Assembly (NCBI RefSeq): GCF_009363715.1
Contig: NZ_CP045404.1
Coordinates: 836,001-900,000 of the forward strand
Length of the DNA stretch: 64,000 nucleotides
Direction of reading: 5' to 3'
Source of the DNA: Roseovarius sp. THAF9
GTDB lineage: Bacteria > Pseudomonadota > Alphaproteobacteria > Rhodobacterales > Rhodobacteraceae
In this document: positions 9,571-19,065 of the stretch, piece after piece
Layout of the letters: each line of letters begins with the position of its first letter
Position numbering within the stretch: the stretch's first letter is position 1
Program-made: the position numbers and the translations under genes
The notes under the pieces: generated by a model
What the model was told of the DNA's origin: nothing
What the model saw: the letters and a program-made list of their open reading frames with translations, nothing else
Database searches by the model: none

Positions 9571-10548
9571 TCAGCGCCCAGCGAGGATGTTGTCGAAGAT
9601 CGAAAGCCCGGCGGGGCCCACCAGCACCACGAAGACCGCCGGCATGATGCAGAAGATCAGCGGGATGGTCATCAGGACAGGCAGGCGCGCGGCCTTTTCC
9701 TCCATCGCGATCAGGCGGTTGGCGCGCTGTTCCGACACGAGGTTGCGCATGGCGCGGGCGAAGGGCGTGCCGTAGGTGTCGGACTGGTCAAGCGCCTGGG
9801 TGAAAATGGCGATTTCGGGCAGCGGCACGCGCGCGCGCAGCTTGTCATAGGCGGTGCGGCGGTCGTTGGTCATGGCGATTTCGGACACCAGCTGGCGGGT
9901 CTCCGCGGCAAGCTCGGGGGCGCTGTATTGCAGTTCGCGGGAGACGCGATGGAGCGCCTGTTGCGGGCCTTGCCCGGCCTCGGACGCGATCACCAGGAGT
10001 TCCAGCAGGTCGGGAAAGCTGCGGCGGATCTGGCCCATGCGGGCGCGGCGGCGGGTATCGACCACCATGTCGATGCCCATCGACATGCCGAGCGCCACGG
10101 CCAAGACAATGGCCGAGGGGATGAGCGCAGGCATGCCGATGGGATAGACGGTCACCACCCAGACACCACCGGACAGGAAGGCGCCGACGGGCAGGACCGT
10201 TTTCAGGAAAGCGTAGATCAAAAGGGCGTCACGGCCCTGGTAGCCGGCCGAGCGCAGGTCTGCGGCGGTGTCGCGTGCCTCGCCGCCGAGGATTGCCGAC
10301 AGACGTTCGCCGGCGCGCAGGACCACCCGGCGCAGCGCCGTGTGGATTCCGGCGAGCGCACCGGACCGGCGGGCCTTGCCCGTTGCAGCGTTGCGGGGGC
10401 CAAGGGCCTCGCCGTTCGCGCGGCGCAGGCGCAGCATCAGGACGGCGCGGCGGCGTTCGGTGTCGACCAGAGCGCCGAGGCCGAAGGCCACCAGCATCAG
10501 GCCTGCGAAGGCCATCCAGGACAGGATATCCACCGTGGACTCAGACAT
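9571..10548 (-). CDS. tadC: TadC-type inner-membrane platform protein (type II secretion F domain)
   Basis: 325 residues with hydrophobic segments near the N terminus, in the middle and at the C terminus around a T2SSF domain (about 155-300, including FPDLLELLVIASEAGQG). With TadB it forms the inner-membrane platform that couples the CpaF ATPase to Flp pilin polymerisation. Its start overlaps the tadB stop by 8 bp. Confidence 0.9.
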   Translation of the reverse strand: MSESTVDILSWMAFAGLMLVAFGLGALVDTERRRAVLMLRLRRANGEALGPRNAATGKARRSGALAGIHTALRRVVLRAGERLSAILGGEARDTAADLRSAGYQGRDALLIYAFLKTVLPVGAFLSGGVWVVTVYPIGMPALIPSAIVLAVALGMSMGIDMVVDTRRRARMGQIRRSFPDLLELLVIASEAGQGPQQALHRVSRELQYSAPELAAETRQLVSEIAMTNDRRTAYDKLRARVPLPEIAIFTQALDQSDTYGTPFARAMRNLVSEQRANRLIAMEEKAARLPVLMTIPLIFCIMPAVFVVLVGPAGLSIFDNILAGR

Positions 10549-11482
10549 CGGGGCGCCCCATCCGGGTCATTACGAAGACCCCGAGTGCCACGCTGGTCAG
10601 AGCGCCCGCCGCCATCACCTGGCCACGCGGATCGGTAAAGAGCGGCTGGAGATAGGCGCCGTTCAGCACGAAGAGTGCCAGCGCGATGCAAAAGGGCAGG
10701 GCCGCGAGGATCATGGCGCTGGCGCGGGCCTCGGACGACAGGGCCCGGGCCTTTTTGCGCAGCTTGCGGCGTTCGCGCAATTGCCCGGCGAGGTTTTCCA
10801 GTGTCTCGACGAGGTTGCCGCCTGAATCGGCCTGAAGGGCGGTGGCCACGGCGAAAAAGCCGATCTCGGCGGTGCGCAGGCGCTGGTAGAGCGCCGCGAG
10901 ACTGTCCTGAAGGGAGGTGCCGAGGCAGATCTCGCCATGGGTGCGGGCAAATTCGGCCTGCACGGGGCCCGTTGTGGTCTCGACCACGATGCGCAGGGAG
11001 TCCGCGATGGGCCGCCCGGCGCGCAGGCCGCGGGCGAAGATGTCGAGTGCATCGGGCAGCCCTTCGGTGAAGGCGGCCTGATAGCGGGCGCGAGCATGAC
11101 GCAGCACGACCAGCGCCAGCAGGACCGGCAGGACCACGGCGAGCACCAGCGCGATGAGCGGGTTGAGCCTGGCGTAAAGCACCGCGAGGCCGTAGATCGA
11201 CAGCGCGGCGATGGCGATCTGGATGCAGATGTCGGTGGGTGTGAGCCGCAGGCCGGTCTGGGCCAGCAGCGCCTCGATCCGGGGGGTGAGGCCGGTGATG
11301 TCGGGCGTGTCGCGAACTGTCCGGCGCGGCGGTTTGGGCGCCGTGGGGCCGGGGCCGGCGAGGCCGCGCTGCATCCGGGCCCGGTGGCGGCGGCGGGTGC
11401 GGTCGACCTGGACCAGCACGCAGAGCACGAGGCCGGTGAAGATGACGATAGAGGCGGTGAGGACGATCAGGAACAAGCTCAT
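10541..11482 (-). CDS. tadB: TadB-type inner-membrane platform protein (type II secretion F domain)
   Basis: 313 residues. There is an N-terminal membrane segment, a short basic cytoplasmic part, two further hydrophobic stretches around 95-130, a T2SSF domain (GLPDALDIFARGLRAGRPIA near 140-160) and C-terminal membrane helices. It pairs with TadC in the Flp pilus platform. It starts 3 bp after the cpaF stop and overlaps tadC, consistent with translational coupling. Confidence 0.9.
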   Translation of the reverse strand: MSLFLIVLTASIVIFTGLVLCVLVQVDRTRRRHRARMQRGLAGPGPTAPKPPRRTVRDTPDITGLTPRIEALLAQTGLRLTPTDICIQIAIAALSIYGLAVLYARLNPLIALVLAVVLPVLLALVVLRHARARYQAAFTEGLPDALDIFARGLRAGRPIADSLRIVVETTTGPVQAEFARTHGEICLGTSLQDSLAALYQRLRTAEIGFFAVATALQADSGGNLVETLENLAGQLRERRKLRKKARALSSEARASAMILAALPFCIALALFVLNGAYLQPLFTDPRGQVMAAGALTSVALGVFVMTRMGRPDV

Positions 11483-11485
11483 GGG

Positions 11486-13147
11486 TTATCCTCTCAGCAC
11501 GGCGTCGAGGTCGGCGCTGACGCCGTAATCGGCGGCGCGGCCGGCGAATTTGGGGCGGTAGCCGGAATAGCGGTAGGTCCCGCGCACCTCGGTGCGGGTG
11601 CTGTCGGGATCGGTCTCGAAGGTGAAGAGATCCTGAAGGGTGACGACATCGCCTTCGAGCCCGGCGACCTCGGAGATCGAGGTGATGCGGCGGGTGCCGT
11701 CGCGCATCCGGGAAATCTGGACCACCAGATGCACGGCATCGGCCAGCTGGCGGCGCACGACACCGGACGCCATGTCGAAGCCCGCGAGCGCGGCCATGCT
11801 TTCGATCCGGGTCATCGCCTCGCGCGGGGAGTTGGCGTGCAGCGTGCTCATCGAGCCGTCATGGCCGGTGTTCATGGCTTGCAGGAGGTCGAGCACTTCG
11901 TCGCCGCGAATCTCGCCGATGATGATGCGGTCGGGGCGCATCCGGAGCGCGTTGCGCACCAGCGTGCGCATGGTGACCTCGCCCTTGCCCTCGACATTGG
12001 GCGGGCGCGTTTCGAACCGGACGACATGCGGCTGCTGGAAGCGCAGTTCGGCGGCGTCCTCGATCGTGACAAGGCGTTCGGTCGCGGGGATGAAGGCGGA
12101 AAGCGCGTTCATCAGTGTGGTCTTGCCCGACCCGGTGCCGCCCGAGACCAGAACGTTGAGGCGCAGGTGGGCGGCAAGGCCGAGAAAGCCCGCCATCTGT
12201 TCGGACAGGCTGCCGTTTGCCACGAGGGTTTCCATTTTCATGGGCGCGGCCGGGAACTTGCGGATGGTGATGGTGGGGCCGTCGATGGCGAGCGGTGGAA
12301 TGGCCACGTTGACGCGGCTGCCGTCCTTGAGGCGGGCATCGACCATCGGCTGCGCCTCGTCGATGCGGCGGCCCACGGCGGCGACCATGCGGGAGGCGAC
12401 GGCATGGACATGGGCGTTGTCGCGAAAGCGGATGGCGGTCAGTTCCAGCTTGCCGCGGCGTTCGGCATAGACCCGGTCGGGGCCGTTGACCATGATGTCG
12501 GTCACGGTTTCATCCGCCAGCAGGCGTTCCAGCGGGCCGAGGCCCAGCATGTCGGCCAGAACGGCCTGCACGAGGTCGGCGACCTCGCGCCCGTTGAGAT
12601 GCATCTTGCGCTGTTCGGACAGGCCGTGGATCGCGTCGTGGATGCGGCTTTCCTGCTCGGAGCGGGGCAGGCCGGCCATCTCGGTGAAATCGAGCACGTC
12701 GGAGAGCGCCTGGATCATTTCGCCAGCCATGGCGGAGATGTCGGAGCTGGAGGCGGCGGCGGCGTTAACGGACTCGACCAGTGCGGGAAGTTTCGCCTTG
12801 GGCTGGCGCTCGGGCTCGGGCGCCGGGGGCGGTGCCGGATCAGCGGAGGGTTGCGCCTGGGCGTTCGCGGGGGTCTTCACCCTTGCAGACCCTTGCGGCT
12901 CTGCCGGAGCCTGCGCCGCAGGTGCGGTGCCGGAGGGCGCGTCGCCCCCCAGTTCGGTCACGGCCTGTGCCAGGAGGGCGCGTTGCTGGGAAAGCGGGAT
13001 CGGCGTCTCGGCGGCCTCGACCACGAAGGTGAGCGCCGTGTTCACCTTTTCCTTGACCGACAGCCCGTCGGCGTCAATCTGGCGTGCGATCTGCAGCACC
13101 CGGTCGAGCGCGGCCCGGTTTTGATGTTCGATAACCTCGTGTTTCAT
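11486..13147 (-). CDS. cpaF: CpaF/TadA secretion ATPase of the Flp pilus
   Basis: 553 residues. It is a hexameric type II/IV secretion ATPase that powers pilus assembly at the inner membrane. Walker A GGTGSGKTT lies at 336-344, and IIIGEIRGDEVLDLLQAMNT with STLHANS carries the Walker B and histidine boxes. An Ala/Pro-rich linker at about 70-125 separates an N-terminal region from the ATPase. The frame is open further upstream, but the ATG at 13147 overlaps the cpaE stop as ATGA and gives the natural N terminus, so it is preferred. Confidence 0.95.
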   Translation of the reverse strand: MKHEVIEHQNRAALDRVLQIARQIDADGLSVKEKVNTALTFVVEAAETPIPLSQQRALLAQAVTELGGDAPSGTAPAAQAPAEPQGSARVKTPANAQAQPSADPAPPPAPEPERQPKAKLPALVESVNAAAASSSDISAMAGEMIQALSDVLDFTEMAGLPRSEQESRIHDAIHGLSEQRKMHLNGREVADLVQAVLADMLGLGPLERLLADETVTDIMVNGPDRVYAERRGKLELTAIRFRDNAHVHAVASRMVAAVGRRIDEAQPMVDARLKDGSRVNVAIPPLAIDGPTITIRKFPAAPMKMETLVANGSLSEQMAGFLGLAAHLRLNVLVSGGTGSGKTTLMNALSAFIPATERLVTIEDAAELRFQQPHVVRFETRPPNVEGKGEVTMRTLVRNALRMRPDRIIIGEIRGDEVLDLLQAMNTGHDGSMSTLHANSPREAMTRIESMAALAGFDMASGVVRRQLADAVHLVVQISRMRDGTRRITSISEVAGLEGDVVTLQDLFTFETDPDSTRTEVRGTYRYSGYRPKFAGRAADYGVSADLDAVLRG

Positions 13148-14352
13148 CCGAACAGTCTTTTGCGGGACTTGGGTTGGGCCGTGGCGGCGCCGGCGGGTTG
13201 CGTCGCGGCGTCGAACACGGTGCGCACGGCGCGGGCCCATGGCGCGCGCGGTTGCAGGGTGACGAGCGGCTTGGCGGCCTTGTGCGCGCGGGCCAGCGCC
13301 GGGGCGCAACTGGGCAGGGTCGCCGTGAGCGGCATCTGAAGCGTCTTGGCGATGTCCTTGGGGCGCAGGCCCGCGTCCTTGCGGATGTCCGACAGCACGG
13401 CGAGGATCGGCAGGTCGGGGTGGTCGGCCCGGATTTGACCCAGCAGGCGGCTGGCGGCGTTGACCCCGGCAAAGCCCGCGGGCAGCACCAGCACCAGCCG
13501 GTCGAGCGTGCCGATCACGTCGGGCTGGCGCAGGACGAGGCCGCGGGGCAGGTCGACGATGACGGTGTCGAACGCCTCGCGCAGGCGGGGCAGGAGGGCG
13601 GCGATGCCGGGCTCGTAGGCGGCGGCGGTCTGGTCGCCGCGCACCTGCCCGGAATAGAGCGAGAGCGTGTCGCTGATCTGGTCCATGGTCGCGCCGATGA
13701 AGGTGCTGTCGACGCGGTCGGGGGCGCGCAGGGCATCGAAGAGACCGCGGGTTTCATCCCGGTCGAGGTCGATGGCCTGGCTGCCGAATTCCAGATCGGC
13801 ATCCACCAGCGCGGTATTGCGCGCGGCGCCCTTTGGGGCGGCGGCGTGGGCGGCGAGGTTGAGGGCCAGAAGGCTGGCGCCGGTGCCGCCCTTGCAGCCG
13901 AGAACGCCGACGGTAAGACCCTGATGGGTTTCGGGCGCCGGGGTGGCCGGCGCGGCGGCGGGGCCGGGCGCGGGCGCGGTGGTGGCGGCGAGGATATCCG
14001 ACGCGTTGGCCGGAAGGCAGAAATAGTCGCGGGCACCGGCCTGGCGCAGGGCTCGGTAAGTGGCGATGTCGTCGGCGGTGCCCAGCACGATCACGTCGAT
14101 GCCGGCGCGGGCCAGTTCCTCGACGCATTCGGTGGCCATGGGCAGGCTGATCTGGCCCATCTCGGCCAGGATGCATTTCATCGGCGAGGCGTCGGTCAGA
14201 AGCCGCGCCGCACCGCTGAGTCCGCCGCCATGGATCGCCTTGGCCATCTGGCCGCTTTCAGTCAGCACGGCGCGGGCCGTAGCCGCGCCTGTGTCCGTGC
14301 AGACATAGGCCTGAAGCGCGGGGGCGATGCCGTCTTGGGTGTCGAAGGGCAT
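13144..14352 (-). CDS. cpaE: CpaE-like pilus localisation ATPase (ParA/MinD fold)
   Basis: 402 residues. An N-terminal receiver-like region (about 1-135) is followed by a P-loop ATPase of the ParA/MinD family with a deviant Walker A, GCKGGTGAS near 160. CpaE/TadZ proteins place the Tad machinery at the cell pole. It lies between the pilin gene and cpaF and shares an ATGA overlap with cpaF. No cpaB, cpaC or cpaD gene separates it from the pilin, unlike the classical order. Confidence 0.9.
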   Translation of the reverse strand: MPFDTQDGIAPALQAYVCTDTGAATARAVLTESGQMAKAIHGGGLSGAARLLTDASPMKCILAEMGQISLPMATECVEELARAGIDVIVLGTADDIATYRALRQAGARDYFCLPANASDILAATTAPAPGPAAAPATPAPETHQGLTVGVLGCKGGTGASLLALNLAAHAAAPKGAARNTALVDADLEFGSQAIDLDRDETRGLFDALRAPDRVDSTFIGATMDQISDTLSLYSGQVRGDQTAAAYEPGIAALLPRLREAFDTVIVDLPRGLVLRQPDVIGTLDRLVLVLPAGFAGVNAASRLLGQIRADHPDLPILAVLSDIRKDAGLRPKDIAKTLQMPLTATLPSCAPALARAHKAAKPLVTLQPRAPWARAVRTVFDAATQPAGAATAQPKSRKRLFG

Positions 14353-14446
14353 GGGGCGGTCTCCGGTTGCGGTGGGATGGGAGAAGTGTGACTGGCGGCG
14401 CGGAGCGACCCGTTGGGGAAGAAGGGCCGCTCCGTCGCAGAGGCGG

Positions 14447-14656
14447 TTAGTCAGTACCTGAGCTTTGGGCGTTTTCGAGTTCGGTGTTCATGGTTTGGAA
14501 GCCGGTATTGGTGTTGGTGCCGAGCGTGGCGACGGTGCCGACGATAACGGCGCCCACGAGTGCTGCGAAGAGGCCGTATTCGATGGCGGTGGCGCCGTCC
14601 TCGTCACGGGCGAAGCTGCGGGCGATGGTCTTGATGGATTTGCGTGCGATGCTCAT
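14447..14656 (-). CDS. flp: Flp-family type IVb pilin
   Basis: 69 residues, the normal Flp pilin size. A short basic leader ends in RDEDG (Gly21), then ATAIEYGLFAALVGAVIVGT. Glu at +5 and Tyr at +6 after the Gly match the prepilin peptidase site of Flp pilins, and the hydrophobic helix is typical. It is the major subunit of the adhesive Flp pilus. It is the first gene of the tad run here, 94 bp before cpaE. Confidence 0.95.
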   Translation of the reverse strand: MSIARKSIKTIARSFARDEDGATAIEYGLFAALVGAVIVGTVATLGTNTNTGFQTMNTELENAQSSGTD

Positions 14657-15011
14657 TGTCGTGTCTTTCTGTGGTTTTGATCAGGTTTGTGGTTGCGGGC
14701 CGGAACGACCCTGGTGTGCCCTGAACCTGACGCCTGCCGGGACAATGCGAAATCCTCCCTCGGTCGGTGGATGGCTTTACGACCCCATCGTCGGAAGGTC
14801 GTCCGACCAAGGTCGTACGGATTTCGGGACACATTCGGGCAGCTTTGTGGCGGTGCTGGCGTGCGGGTGGTTCGGCGTCCGGGGGGGGGTAGGATGCGGG
14901 ACAACGGTTCTGGACGTGGCAGAAGTTGGAGATAGCCGCAGGTGGACAGATTTTCCGGCGGTGATCCGAATCGAGTCAGAGGTCCCGGGTCAGGCCCGGG
15001 ACGGGTAGGCC
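14657..15011. other. Intergenic region upstream of the pilin gene
   Basis: About 355 bp between the pilin start and the lrp stop, with no convincing gene. It should hold the promoter of the tad operon. A CGACC/GGTCG dyad with a repeated GGTCGT lies around 14796-14817, and a strong hairpin (listed separately) lies next to the lrp stop. No clear sigma-70 boxes were recognised. Confidence 0.5.
14982..15002 (-). terminator. Hairpin just after the lrp stop
   Basis: The sequence has arms GTCCCGGG and CCCGGGAC around a short loop, 9 bp beyond the lrp stop codon. The stem is strong but no T-run follows, so it may act as an mRNA 3' end or an intrinsic terminator of weak form. Confidence 0.4.
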
Positions 15012-15446
15012 CTAGCGGCTGCGGTCGAGCTTGGTCGCGAGGTGAATGAGCGATTCCGAGCCGCGCACGCCCTTGGCGTCGCCGATGCGGTCGAGCGTGT
15101 CGTCAAGCTCTTCGGTGGTTTCGGCCTCGAGCGTGACGATGAGGTCGAAGCGCCCGGAGGTGGTGTGGACGCGGCGCACGCCGGGCAGGGATTGCAGGCG
15201 CGACAGAACGGTGGGCTGGCTGCGGGCCTCGATCTGCACCAGCGCGGTCGCCCGCAGGGGGGCGCGGCGCGCGGCGTTGAGGCGCAGGGTGTAGCCCAAA
15301 ATGACTCCGGAGGTTTCCAGCCGGTCGAGCCGCGCCTGCACCGTGGTGCGCGCAAGGCCCAGCCGGCGGGCGATCGTGGCCACGGGCATGCGGGCGTTTT
15401 CCTGCAAGAGCGCGATCAGGGCCTCGTCAAGTTCGTCTGTTTGCAT
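15012..15446 (-). CDS. Lrp/AsnC-family transcriptional regulator
   Basis: 144 residues. An N-terminal winged helix (LDEALIALLQENARMPVATI, then ARRLGLARTTVQARLDRLE) is followed by an AsnC-type ligand-binding domain (about 65-140). These regulators bind DNA as dimers or octamers and sense amino acids. The frame continues upstream, but ATG at 15446 gives the normal family start MQTDELDEAL. It is divergent from the decarboxylase gene, so control of that gene by an amino acid is likely. Confidence 0.9.
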   Translation of the reverse strand: MQTDELDEALIALLQENARMPVATIARRLGLARTTVQARLDRLETSGVILGYTLRLNAARRAPLRATALVQIEARSQPTVLSRLQSLPGVRRVHTTSGRFDLIVTLEAETTEELDDTLDRIGDAKGVRGSESLIHLATKLDRSR

Positions 15447-15476
15447 GATTCCCTCGGCGTTGTGCCGAAATGATAC

Positions 15477-15489
15477 TGCATAAAGTGCA
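15477..15489. promoter_or_regulatory. Possible operator between lrp and the decarboxylase gene
   Basis: TGCA-taaag-TGCA is a short perfect dyad in the 110-bp divergent region. Lrp-type proteins bind short AT-centred dyads next to their own gene, so this is a candidate operator on position and symmetry only. Confidence 0.35.
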
Positions 15490-15556
15490 ATCTGCCCTGA
15501 CAAAATCACCACGTTCCGCGGCACACTATGAAAAAGACGACCCGAGAGGCAGAGCG

Positions 15557-16687
15557 ATGCAACATCAGACATCCCCGTGGGACACGCCCGTGGTACATCT
15601 GGCGCGCCAGAAACCCGATGCGCCGGTGCTTTATTTCAGTCCCGAGACCCTGCAGACCACCGCGCGGCGGTTCCTGAAGGGCTTTGACGGTCTGGTGACC
15701 TATGCGGTCAAGGCCAACCCGGGCGAGGAAGTGCTGGCGAACCTGGCCGCGGCCGGTGTGCGGGCCTTCGACGTGGCCAGCCCGGCGGAGATGCGGGCGG
15801 TGCGCGACGCGGCGCCGGATGCGGTTCTGCATTACAACAACCCGGTGCGGTCAGCAGCCGAGGTCGAGATGGCCGCAAAGATGGGCGTGGCGTCTGCTTC
15901 CGTGGATTGCGCGGCGGAGCTGGAGAAGTTGGCGGGCCTGCCGCGCGACATGGAGGTGACGGTGCGGCTGGCGCTGCCGGTCAAGGGCGCGGCCTATGAT
16001 TTCGGCGCGAAGTTCGGGGCCGGGCCGGACGCCGCGGCGGGGCTGCTGCGGCAGGTCTCTGAGATGGGGTTTCGTCCCGGCCTCTGCTTTCATCCCGGCA
16101 CGCAATGCGCCGATCCCGGCGCGTGGGGCGCCTATGTTCGGGCCAGCGCGGAGGTGGCGCGGGTGGCCGGTGTGACTTTGGAACGGCTGAACGTGGGCGG
16201 CGGGTTTGCCGCGCATCGCTCGGGCGCGGCGCCGGACCTGGAGGCGATCTTCGATCATGTGGCGGAGGTGAGCGGCGACGTGTTCGAAGTGCCGCCCCGC
16301 CTGGTCTGCGAGCCGGGGCGGGCGATGGTGGCCGAGGCGTTCACGCTCGCCGCACGGGTCAAGGCGCTGCGCCCGGACGGGAGCCTGTTTCTGAACGACG
16401 GCATTTACGGCGCGCTGGCCGAGGCGCGGGACATCGACGCGCTGACGCGGGTGCGGGTTGTCAGCCAGGACAGCGTGCCGCGCGAGGGTGCGCCGGTGGC
16501 GCGGGTGGTGTTCGGGCCGACTTGCGACAGCCTGGACCGGCTGCCCGATCCGCTGGCCTTGCCGGGGGACGTGGCCGAAGGGGATTACGTGCTGTTCGAA
16601 GGCATGGGCGCCTATTCGCGGGCGCTGGCGACGCGGTTCAACGGTTACGGTCCCGAGGGGCCGGTGACGGTGGCGCGGCTGATCTGA
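15557..16687 (+). CDS. Fold-III PLP-dependent decarboxylase (ornithine/lysine decarboxylase family)
   Basis: 376 residues. The alanine-racemase-type barrel carries the PLP lysine in YAVKANP (near 50), then HPGTQC, NVGGGF and EPGRAMV for phosphate binding. The C-terminal FGPTCDSLD contains the catalytic Cys-Asp pair of ornithine/diaminopimelate-type decarboxylases. The likely reaction is decarboxylation of a basic amino acid in polyamine synthesis; ornithine is the most likely substrate but the specificity is not settled. The ATG at 15557 follows a GAGAGGCAGAG ribosome site and is preferred over an earlier in-frame ATG at 15470. Confidence 0.87.
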   Translation: MQHQTSPWDTPVVHLARQKPDAPVLYFSPETLQTTARRFLKGFDGLVTYAVKANPGEEVLANLAAAGVRAFDVASPAEMRAVRDAAPDAVLHYNNPVRSAAEVEMAAKMGVASASVDCAAELEKLAGLPRDMEVTVRLALPVKGAAYDFGAKFGAGPDAAAGLLRQVSEMGFRPGLCFHPGTQCADPGAWGAYVRASAEVARVAGVTLERLNVGGGFAAHRSGAAPDLEAIFDHVAEVSGDVFEVPPRLVCEPGRAMVAEAFTLAARVKALRPDGSLFLNDGIYGALAEARDIDALTRVRVVSQDSVPREGAPVARVVFGPTCDSLDRLPDPLALPGDVAEGDYVLFEGMGAYSRALATRFNGYGPEGPVTVARLI

Positions 16688-16755
16688 TCGGGGGTGGACA
16701 CCGCGCCGTCGGGCGTTAGGGTCGCGGTAGATTTCCCGCGCAGAGGTGTCCCCAC

Positions 16756-19065
16756 ATGACCGAGCAGCGCATGGCCAAGTTCGGCCGCTCGCAGCCTGTG
16801 AGCCGGATCGAGGATTTGCGGTTACTGACGGGGGGCGGACGGTACACGTCCGACCTGTGGCCCAAGGGGTGCTTGAGGGCCTTTGTCCTGCGGTCGGTCG
16901 AGGCGCATGCGGAGATTTCGCTGGATGCGCAAGCGGCGCGGGAGGCGCACGGCGTGCGCCTTGTGCTGACTGCGGACGACCTGACGGCGGCGGGGATCAC
17001 CGAAGGGATGCCGGCGCTGTTGGTGGAAAGCCGGGACGGCAGCATGGGGTCGGCGCCGAAACGGCCCTTGCTGGCCGAAGGGCGCGTGCGCTTCGTTGGC
17101 GAGGCGATCGCGCTGGTGGTTGCCGACAGCCTGGACGCGGCGCGGGATGCGGCGGATTTGATCGAGGTCGATTATGACAGCCTGCCGGTGCACCTGGAGC
17201 GGGCGCCGGGCGGCGAAGCACTGCATGACGCGGCGCCGGAAAACCGGGCCTTCGATTTCGGCATGGGCGACGCGGACGCGGTGGAGGCGGCGGTGGCCGG
17301 TGCGGCGCATGTGGTGCGGATGCCGCTGGAGGACAATCGGGTGATCTCGAACCCGATGGAGACCCGCAGCGTTCTGGCGCAGATGGAGGAGGGCCGTCTG
17401 CACATCGCCTATGGTGGGCAGAACGTCTGGAACACCAAGGCGCATGCGGCACGGATCCTGAAGATGGACGAGGCCGATATCCGGGTCACGATCCCGGACG
17501 TGGGCGGTGGCTTCGGCACCAAGGCGCCGGATTATCCCGAGACCCTGCTGGTGGGACAGGCGGCGCGGATGCTGGAGGCGCCTGTGGCCTGGGTGGCGGA
17601 CCGGACCGAGGGGATGCTGTCGGACACGGGCGCGCGGGACCTGGAGCATGACCTTGTGATGGGGTTCGATGACGAGCTGCGGATCACGGCCTACCGGGTG
17701 GACACGAGGATGAACCTAGGCGCCTATAACAGCCCGCTGGCGCAGAACATCCAGACCAACCTCTTTGCCAAGGTTATGATGGGGGTTTTTGATATCCGCG
17801 CGGCGTACCTGCATGTCGAGGGGTTTTACACCAACACCACGCCGGTCGATGCCTATCGCGGGGCCGGGCGGCCCGAGGCGATCTATGCGCTGGAGCGGTT
17901 GATGGACCACGCGGCGCGGGAGTTGGGCGTGGATGTGTGGGAGCTGCACCGGCGCAATTTCATCCGGCCCGAGCAGTTTCCCTATACCACGGCCTTTGGC
18001 GAGACCTACGACGTGGGCGATTTCGCGCGGGTGCTGGAGAGCGTCGCGCGGCACGCGGACCAGGGCGGGTTCGCGGCGCGCCGTGCGCAGAGCGAGGCGC
18101 AGGGCAGGCTGCGGGGGATGGGCTTGTGTTTCTATATCGAGAGCATTCTGGGCGACCCGGCGGAGGGCGCGCAGATCGAGTTTACGCAAGCGGGCGTGCG
18201 GTTATACGTGGGCACGGTCTCGAACGGGCAGGGGCACGAGAGCGTCTATGCGCAATTCCTGAGCGATCAGACCGGCGTGCCGGTGGAGCGCATCGAGATC
18301 GTGGCCGGCGACACTGACCGGATCGCGCAGGGCGGCGGCACGGGCGGGTCACGCTCGGTCACGGTGCAGAACAACGTGACGCTGGTGACGGTGGACGCGA
18401 TGGTGGCGGCCTTCCGGCCCTATCTGGCCGAGAAGATGGGCGTCGAGGCCGACGCGATTGAGTTCGATCAAGAGACGTTCCGGGCGCCAGGGTCGAACCA
18501 GACGCCGACGCTGTTGGAGGCCGCCGCGTGGGCGCGGGCGGACGGGCGCGACGATTTGCTGAGCCACGAGAGGCGCGCGGAGCTGGAGGCGCGGTCCTTT
18601 CCCAACGGCGCGCATGTCTGCGAGGTTGAGGTCGACCCCGAGACCGGCGCGGCCACGGTCGCACGCTACACGGTGGTCGACGATTTCGGGAACCTCATCA
18701 ACCCGATGCTGGTTGAAGGACAGATTCATGGCGGCGTGGTGCAGGGCATCGGACAGGCGCTGTGCGAGCGGGTGGTGTATGACGAGGACGGGCAATTGCT
18801 GACGGCGAGTTTCATGGATTACGCGATGCCGCGGGCGGACAATGTGCCGATGATCGGTTTCGAGACCGAGCCGGTGCCGTCGACCACCAACGTGATGGGC
18901 ATGAAAGGCTGTGGCGAGGCCGGGACCGTGGGGGCGATGGCTGCCACGGCGAACGCGGTGTTCGATGCGCTATACGAACGGGGCGTGCGCCGGGCCGACA
19001 TGCCCTTTACCCCGCACCGGGTTTGGATGATGTTGAACGGATATGAGCTGGACGAAACGCGTTAG
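16756..19065 (+). CDS. Xanthine dehydrogenase-family molybdopterin-binding large subunit (form II CoxL-like)
   Basis: 769 residues. It belongs to the xanthine dehydrogenase/aldehyde oxidase/CO dehydrogenase large subunits that bind the molybdenum cofactor. The active-site loop reads AYRGAGR (about 366-372), the form II sequence, not the AYRCSFR of true CO dehydrogenase. The catalytic glutamate near 721 sits in GCGEAGTVGAMAA. The [2Fe-2S] and FAD subunits that normally accompany it are not in the flanking genes, so it may use partners encoded elsewhere. The substrate is unknown. The stop overlaps the next gene by 23 bp. Confidence 0.87.
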   Translation: MTEQRMAKFGRSQPVSRIEDLRLLTGGGRYTSDLWPKGCLRAFVLRSVEAHAEISLDAQAAREAHGVRLVLTADDLTAAGITEGMPALLVESRDGSMGSAPKRPLLAEGRVRFVGEAIALVVADSLDAARDAADLIEVDYDSLPVHLERAPGGEALHDAAPENRAFDFGMGDADAVEAAVAGAAHVVRMPLEDNRVISNPMETRSVLAQMEEGRLHIAYGGQNVWNTKAHAARILKMDEADIRVTIPDVGGGFGTKAPDYPETLLVGQAARMLEAPVAWVADRTEGMLSDTGARDLEHDLVMGFDDELRITAYRVDTRMNLGAYNSPLAQNIQTNLFAKVMMGVFDIRAAYLHVEGFYTNTTPVDAYRGAGRPEAIYALERLMDHAARELGVDVWELHRRNFIRPEQFPYTTAFGETYDVGDFARVLESVARHADQGGFAARRAQSEAQGRLRGMGLCFYIESILGDPAEGAQIEFTQAGVRLYVGTVSNGQGHESVYAQFLSDQTGVPVERIEIVAGDTDRIAQGGGTGGSRSVTVQNNVTLVTVDAMVAAFRPYLAEKMGVEADAIEFDQETFRAPGSNQTPTLLEAAAWARADGRDDLLSHERRAELEARSFPNGAHVCEVEVDPETGAATVARYTVVDDFGNLINPMLVEGQIHGGVVQGIGQALCERVVYDEDGQLLTASFMDYAMPRADNVPMIGFETEPVPSTTNVMGMKGCGEAGTVGAMAATANAVFDALYERGVRRADMPFTPHRVWMMLNGYELDETR

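Noticed and set aside
10937..13339. An 800-residue open frame on the plus strand
   Set aside because: It lies wholly antisense to tadB and cpaF, which have clear motifs. GC-rich DNA produces long antisense frames; its sequence is low-complexity Gly/Ala/His/Asp-rich without domains.
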